Source: Ulota crispa
Taxonomy: Eukaryota > Streptophyta > Bryopsida > Orthotrichales > Orthotrichaceae
Length of the DNA: 64,000 nt
Assembly (NCBI GenBank): GCA_963920765.1
Contig: OY987244.1
Span: 18,766,358-18,830,357, forward strand
Direction of reading: 5' to 3'
Every line of letters begins with the position of its first letter. Position 1 is the first letter of the stretch. Below the pieces are notes generated by a model, which saw nothing but the letters and a program-made list of their open reading frames with translations, had not been told where the DNA came from and searched no databases. The position numbers and the translations under genes were made by a program. Shown here in pieces: positions 60,100 through 64,000 of the stretch.

Positions 60100-61554
60100 C
60101 ATAATAATAATAAGTGAGTACAAGCAAAGTTGAGTTTGTGCAATGTGAAGAGCAAGAGTTGTATGAAATAGGTTGCATGGGCTACAAAGTATCTTTTCAA
60201 TTTGCTAGAAATTAAAGAGTTAAAAATATGAATAATGTAACTTTGGAAAACCATACAAGCCATACAAAATACAAAAAAATATGAGTATGTAAGGTGTATA
60301 CTAGCTTTTGAAAATCATTTGCTGCATATTAGAGCATAAGAAGAGGAAGTAAAGTATAGCAAGTTGTTACCCAATTTGGCAAAAAATAAATAAACATCAA
60401 TAATACATGGAAACTTTTAAAAAGTAGTCGAAAGACCTTTGGTTATAAACCAAGGCAATAAGAAACATTTGCATATGACTTATTTTGTAACAACTTTAAA
60501 CATTGTATGTTGTGATATGATATTTTGGAGGTTCATACATTGACTCTTTTCAAGCTACTTTGGACACTTTTTATTTTATACAATTTGTACTAACCACCAA
60601 CATGCATTAATTAATGATTATCATATTATTTGAAAATCGTAAATGTGAAAATTTAGAAGCCTAAACCACACAATACAATAGTATATTAGTAATAGTATAC
60701 CAGTATGTTCTAAGCTCATTTTTCAAATTGCATCAAACATGTATGTAATACACAAATATAAATTGTATAAAAAAGAAAGTTTCATTCAAGTGTAAATAAT
60801 GTTGTTTTTTATTATATACAAAAAGTAGCAATTCACAGTTGGTTTAAATTGTGAGAGACTTCTATGATATTGCAAAATTGAGTTTTCTATATAGTTCTTG
60901 GTATTGCTAACTAGAAAATAAATGAGTATGGTAAGATTTTTTAACCAATGTACGTCCCATGAAAATAGTAGATAAGTTGTTGTATAGTTGACATTTGTTA
61001 CTAATAGAAATTTGTAATTTGGGATCTCATATAACTCACTACAACAACATTGACTTATATTTCAACTTCTTTATTAATTCATAGATAATAAAGGCGTGAA
61101 TCTATACCAGATACAAAAAAAATACCTTACGTTATACTGGCCACAAATGCGCTTTCAAATGTGTATAAATTTCAAAACCAAATTAAAATTCAAGTGACTG
61201 CAGGAGAAATGTTTAATAGTACTTGAGATCTAGAAGTGGTAATACAATGATTGTCCCATTTGACATTTGCTACGTACAATAAAGAAATAATGCTGTGATT
61301 AGAATGATGATCTTCTTTTCTATTACTAGGACCCCAAATAAACAGAAATGAATTGCTATCACCAAACTTTCGAATCCATTTATTCTAAACTCACAAAATA
61401 TATAGATGCTTTAAATTTAATGAAAATTTGACTAGATGAAGAAGGGTCTGAGGGAGTAATCTATCTTTTTGTCTTCAATTAATCTCAAATTATCAATACT
61501 CTTTTACTTTGTGACTCTTTTCACTTATTTTTTGATTATATGATGTCAATATAC
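60100..61554. other. AT-rich spacer
   Basis: Nothing recognised beyond AT-rich DNA. Confidence 0.55.
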
Positions 61555-61988
61555 CTTCTTTAAGGGAATTGATATGTGTACCATAGCCTTTCAATTACTG
61601 TACCACACCCCCAAAGCAAATTTTAGATTTTTGCCATCGAAAAGCTGAATTTGAGAATTTGGAATTCAGTTTGGAATTAGAGACCATGATTTAACTTAGT
61701 CTAGAACCACAAAAGAAAGTTGCAATTCAACAACACCCAATGAAAAAGCTTATCTTTTTTGCAAATAAAAGTAAAAGTAACACTTTTCTCTCTAACTAAA
61801 CTTTCTCATTGGGTGTTGTTGAATTGCAACTTTTTATATGGTTCTAGACTAAATCATGGTCTCTAAGTTCAAAATTGAATTCCAAATTTTCAAATTTAGC
61901 TTTTTGATGACAAAAATCTAAATTTACTTTGGGGTGTGGTACAGTAATTGAAAGGGTGTGGTACACATATCAACTCCCCTTCTTTAAT
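61555..61988. mobile_element. Fold-back element copy C with perfect 9-bp target duplication
   Basis: CTTCTTTAA at 61555-61563 and 61980-61988 flanks a 416-bp inverted repeat (61564-61979) that begins GGGAATTGATATGTGTACC and ends ACACATATCAACTCCC. The 9-bp duplication fits a Mutator-like transposase acting in trans. Confidence 0.88.
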
Positions 61989-62174
61989 CCAAAGGTTTGT
62001 TGGATTTTCAAATCTAACAATTGCAATTTTAGCTCCTCCTTTTTTCAAGGATCAATATGCATTGCCAAATAGTATTATGAAGCAAGCCTTTGCCATATAC
62101 CAATTAATATGATCAAATTTTATCATTTTTGAAGTAAATACATTTTACAATTTTTTACTGCATATAGGTCATAC

Positions 62175-62384
62175 GGTGCATGACACTTATAACCAACAAC
62201 GGCCAATTTAAGTGGTTAGCCTAAGGCTTTGTCAAAGAAAAAGGTATCAAAAAATCGAGTCCACCAAGATGAAGCTTAAACCTAAGCTTCATCTTGGTGG
62301 ACTTGATTTTTTGATACTTTTTTTTTGACAAAACCTTAGGCTAACCACTTAAATTGGCCGTTGTTGGTTATAAGTGTCATGCAC
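62175..62384. repeat. Near-perfect 210-bp palindrome (hairpin MITE)
   Basis: The left arm from GTGCATGACACTTATAACC to AAGATGAAGCTT and the right arm from AAGCTTCATCTT to GTCATGCAC pair with few mismatches over about 104 bp each. The loop is about 6 bp. A transcript would form a long hairpin. Confidence 0.9.
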
Positions 62385-62389
62385 TATAG

Positions 62390-63905
62390 GATACTAGGCT
62401 GTCATCTAATTACCTTTGAATCTATGAAAAAATATTGTAACAACAGTTCTATGCAAATTTTATACACGAATTCACTAATATTGGTTTGAAACATGAAAAC
62501 TATTTAATTGGATTTATCCGTATTTTTGTAACACTACAAGGAGCAAAAAAATGTTTCAATTTTTTTATTTGATTAAAAACTGGAATCATTTTTGATGACA
62601 CATTCCAAATCAATGCAAAAAAAAAACTAATCAAGAGTTTAAATTTTTTCATTACCTGGGCCCTTTATACATGCTTTGGAATTCATTCATCAATGTAGAT
62701 TCATTGGGTTTTATCAATAGTGACTTAGATCACCCTCAATTGGGCTATATGGGGCTCTATAAAAATCATGTAAAGATGGGTTGTGGCTAGTAACTAAAAA
62801 GCTGTTCTAATCTCATAATTACATCCTTTTATATTATTGTGACTTTAGATATATCTCTTGCCCGACTTAGACACTTGGTCACATTCTCCCAAATTAGAAC
62901 AATGCACGTTACACTTCACATTTGTTGACCATGGCTTCCAACAATTACCCCTTCCTAGTTATATTAAGGGCAATAACTTTGAAGCTCCATGTGTCACTAG
63001 TCTATGATTCATTCCACATGTTTACTGTTGCACAAAGAACTCACAATATTTTAAAAATTTAAGTTTGAAGTTTTTGTTGCTGCAACGCTACATTAGAGCT
63101 CACAAATGTTAAAACATCAATATTTCCACTATCCCACCAACTGGCCCGTCTTGTTTGGATGACATTTATCCAATATTGTGATTTCTTGTGCTATTTGTGG
63201 TTGGAGGTGCCTTTAGCACACAATGGAACACCATCCAATTGGCGTTAAGGGGTAATAAAAGTACTTTGTGATGTAATGAAGGCAACAACAAAAATTCATC
63301 ACCAATCTCACCAACCAAGGTTAGGGAAATATTTGAGTTTTTTCCGTTGATCTCCTTTTATTCCCATATTGAACCAATTTATTAAGGAACGATTTTGGTT
63401 ATTTTCTCTACTTCATATTGTATATTTTAACTGACTTTTTAACTAATATTTATAAATTGCAAATGAGTTTTTCTCATTTCAATCTAGCTTTGAATTAGCA
63501 GTCGGTTCTTCCCGGACCTTGTCACCAACCATGAGCCAATGCATTCAAGTAAGGCTCCAATTTAATAATGAAGAAAATGAAACTTCTTCAAAGCATTGTT
63601 TGTTGATTTTGGAAGAGCGCCCATCTTTTATGATACAATTTATTTTAAAACCTTCCATATCCATGTGTTAATCACAAAAAAACCTTTAGAACTACTTCCA
63701 ATCATCTTATCAAAACATCTCTGTAATTTATTTGACAAGCTGATCACAACACATTACTTATATGTGCTACTTAAACAAATATGTGCATAAATTTAGTTTT
63801 TTTCAGAGATCTTGGTCTTTTGGAAGGAGAAATTGTAGAAAACTTCTATTGCTTCAATTAACCACATATTTTGGTTCCTGATTTTGCAGAAGATGCTATT
63901 TAGTG
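62390..63905. other. AT-rich spacer
   Basis: No gene, RNA or clear transposon end. The frame at 63596-63790 has no recognised product. Confidence 0.5.
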
Positions 63906-63907
63906 AG

Positions 63908-64000
63908 CATAAAATGGTGAGCACATGAGCAATGAGCCAAGATTTTGTGAGTGGGAACCAATTTTGAGCTCACAATCTATGGAAAACTTTAAAGACATCA
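63908..64000. mobile_element. Partial GTGAGC-type element at the window edge
   Basis: AAAATGGTGAGC through GGAACCAATTTTGAGCTCA matches 35135-35206. The rest lies outside the window. Confidence 0.5.

Overview
This window is nuclear DNA of a land plant. Genes are split by many short GT-AG introns, they belong to plant-type families (an E2F factor with plant layout, a nepenthesin-type aspartic protease with a C-terminal membrane anchor, a GH5 mannanase, an LRR receptor kinase), and the spacers are AT-rich and full of small non-autonomous transposons. A bryophyte or other non-seed plant is my best guess, from general look only; no marker here fixes the species.

Layout. 1-9,400: spacer with nested MITE-like elements. 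9,481-15,143 (+): ten-exon gene for a 914-aa protein with a degenerate DHH/prune-type phosphoesterase domain; its last intron holds two transposons. 15,144-17,975: spacer and promoter. 17,976-23,343 (+): twelve-exon gene for a 662-aa membrane-anchored aspartic protease. 23,720-26,682 (-): five-exon gene for a 444-aa secreted endo-beta-1,4-mannanase, convergent with the protease gene, 376 bp apart. 26,700-37,460: gene-poor, repeat-rich. 37,468-41,325 (+): decayed LRR receptor-like kinase pseudogene with three in-frame TAG codons, a broken splice acceptor and a frameshift. 41,326-47,600: spacer with several MITEs. 47,628-53,053 (-): fourteen-exon gene for a 414-aa E2F transcription factor. 53,054-64,000: its leader, a Mutator-like element with a perfect 9-bp target duplication just upstream, then repeat-rich spacer.

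The exon models of the four intact genes were built by joining GT-AG (one GC-AG) boundaries; reading phase is continuous from ATG to stop in all four. The genes show no common pathway: cell-cycle transcription (E2F), cell-wall mannan hydrolysis, surface or secretory proteolysis, and a protein whose enzymatic fold seems to have lost key residues.

The most unusual content is in the transposons. At least four families can be told apart by terminal repeats and target-site duplications: one bounded by TTAA with CCCCT termini (piggyBac-like target), one duplicating TA (two copies can be matched to unoccupied relatives in this window), one long fold-back family with 9-bp duplications, and one long-terminal-repeat-inverted Mutator-like family ending in GGCTCA. 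No rRNA, tRNA or CRISPR was seen.
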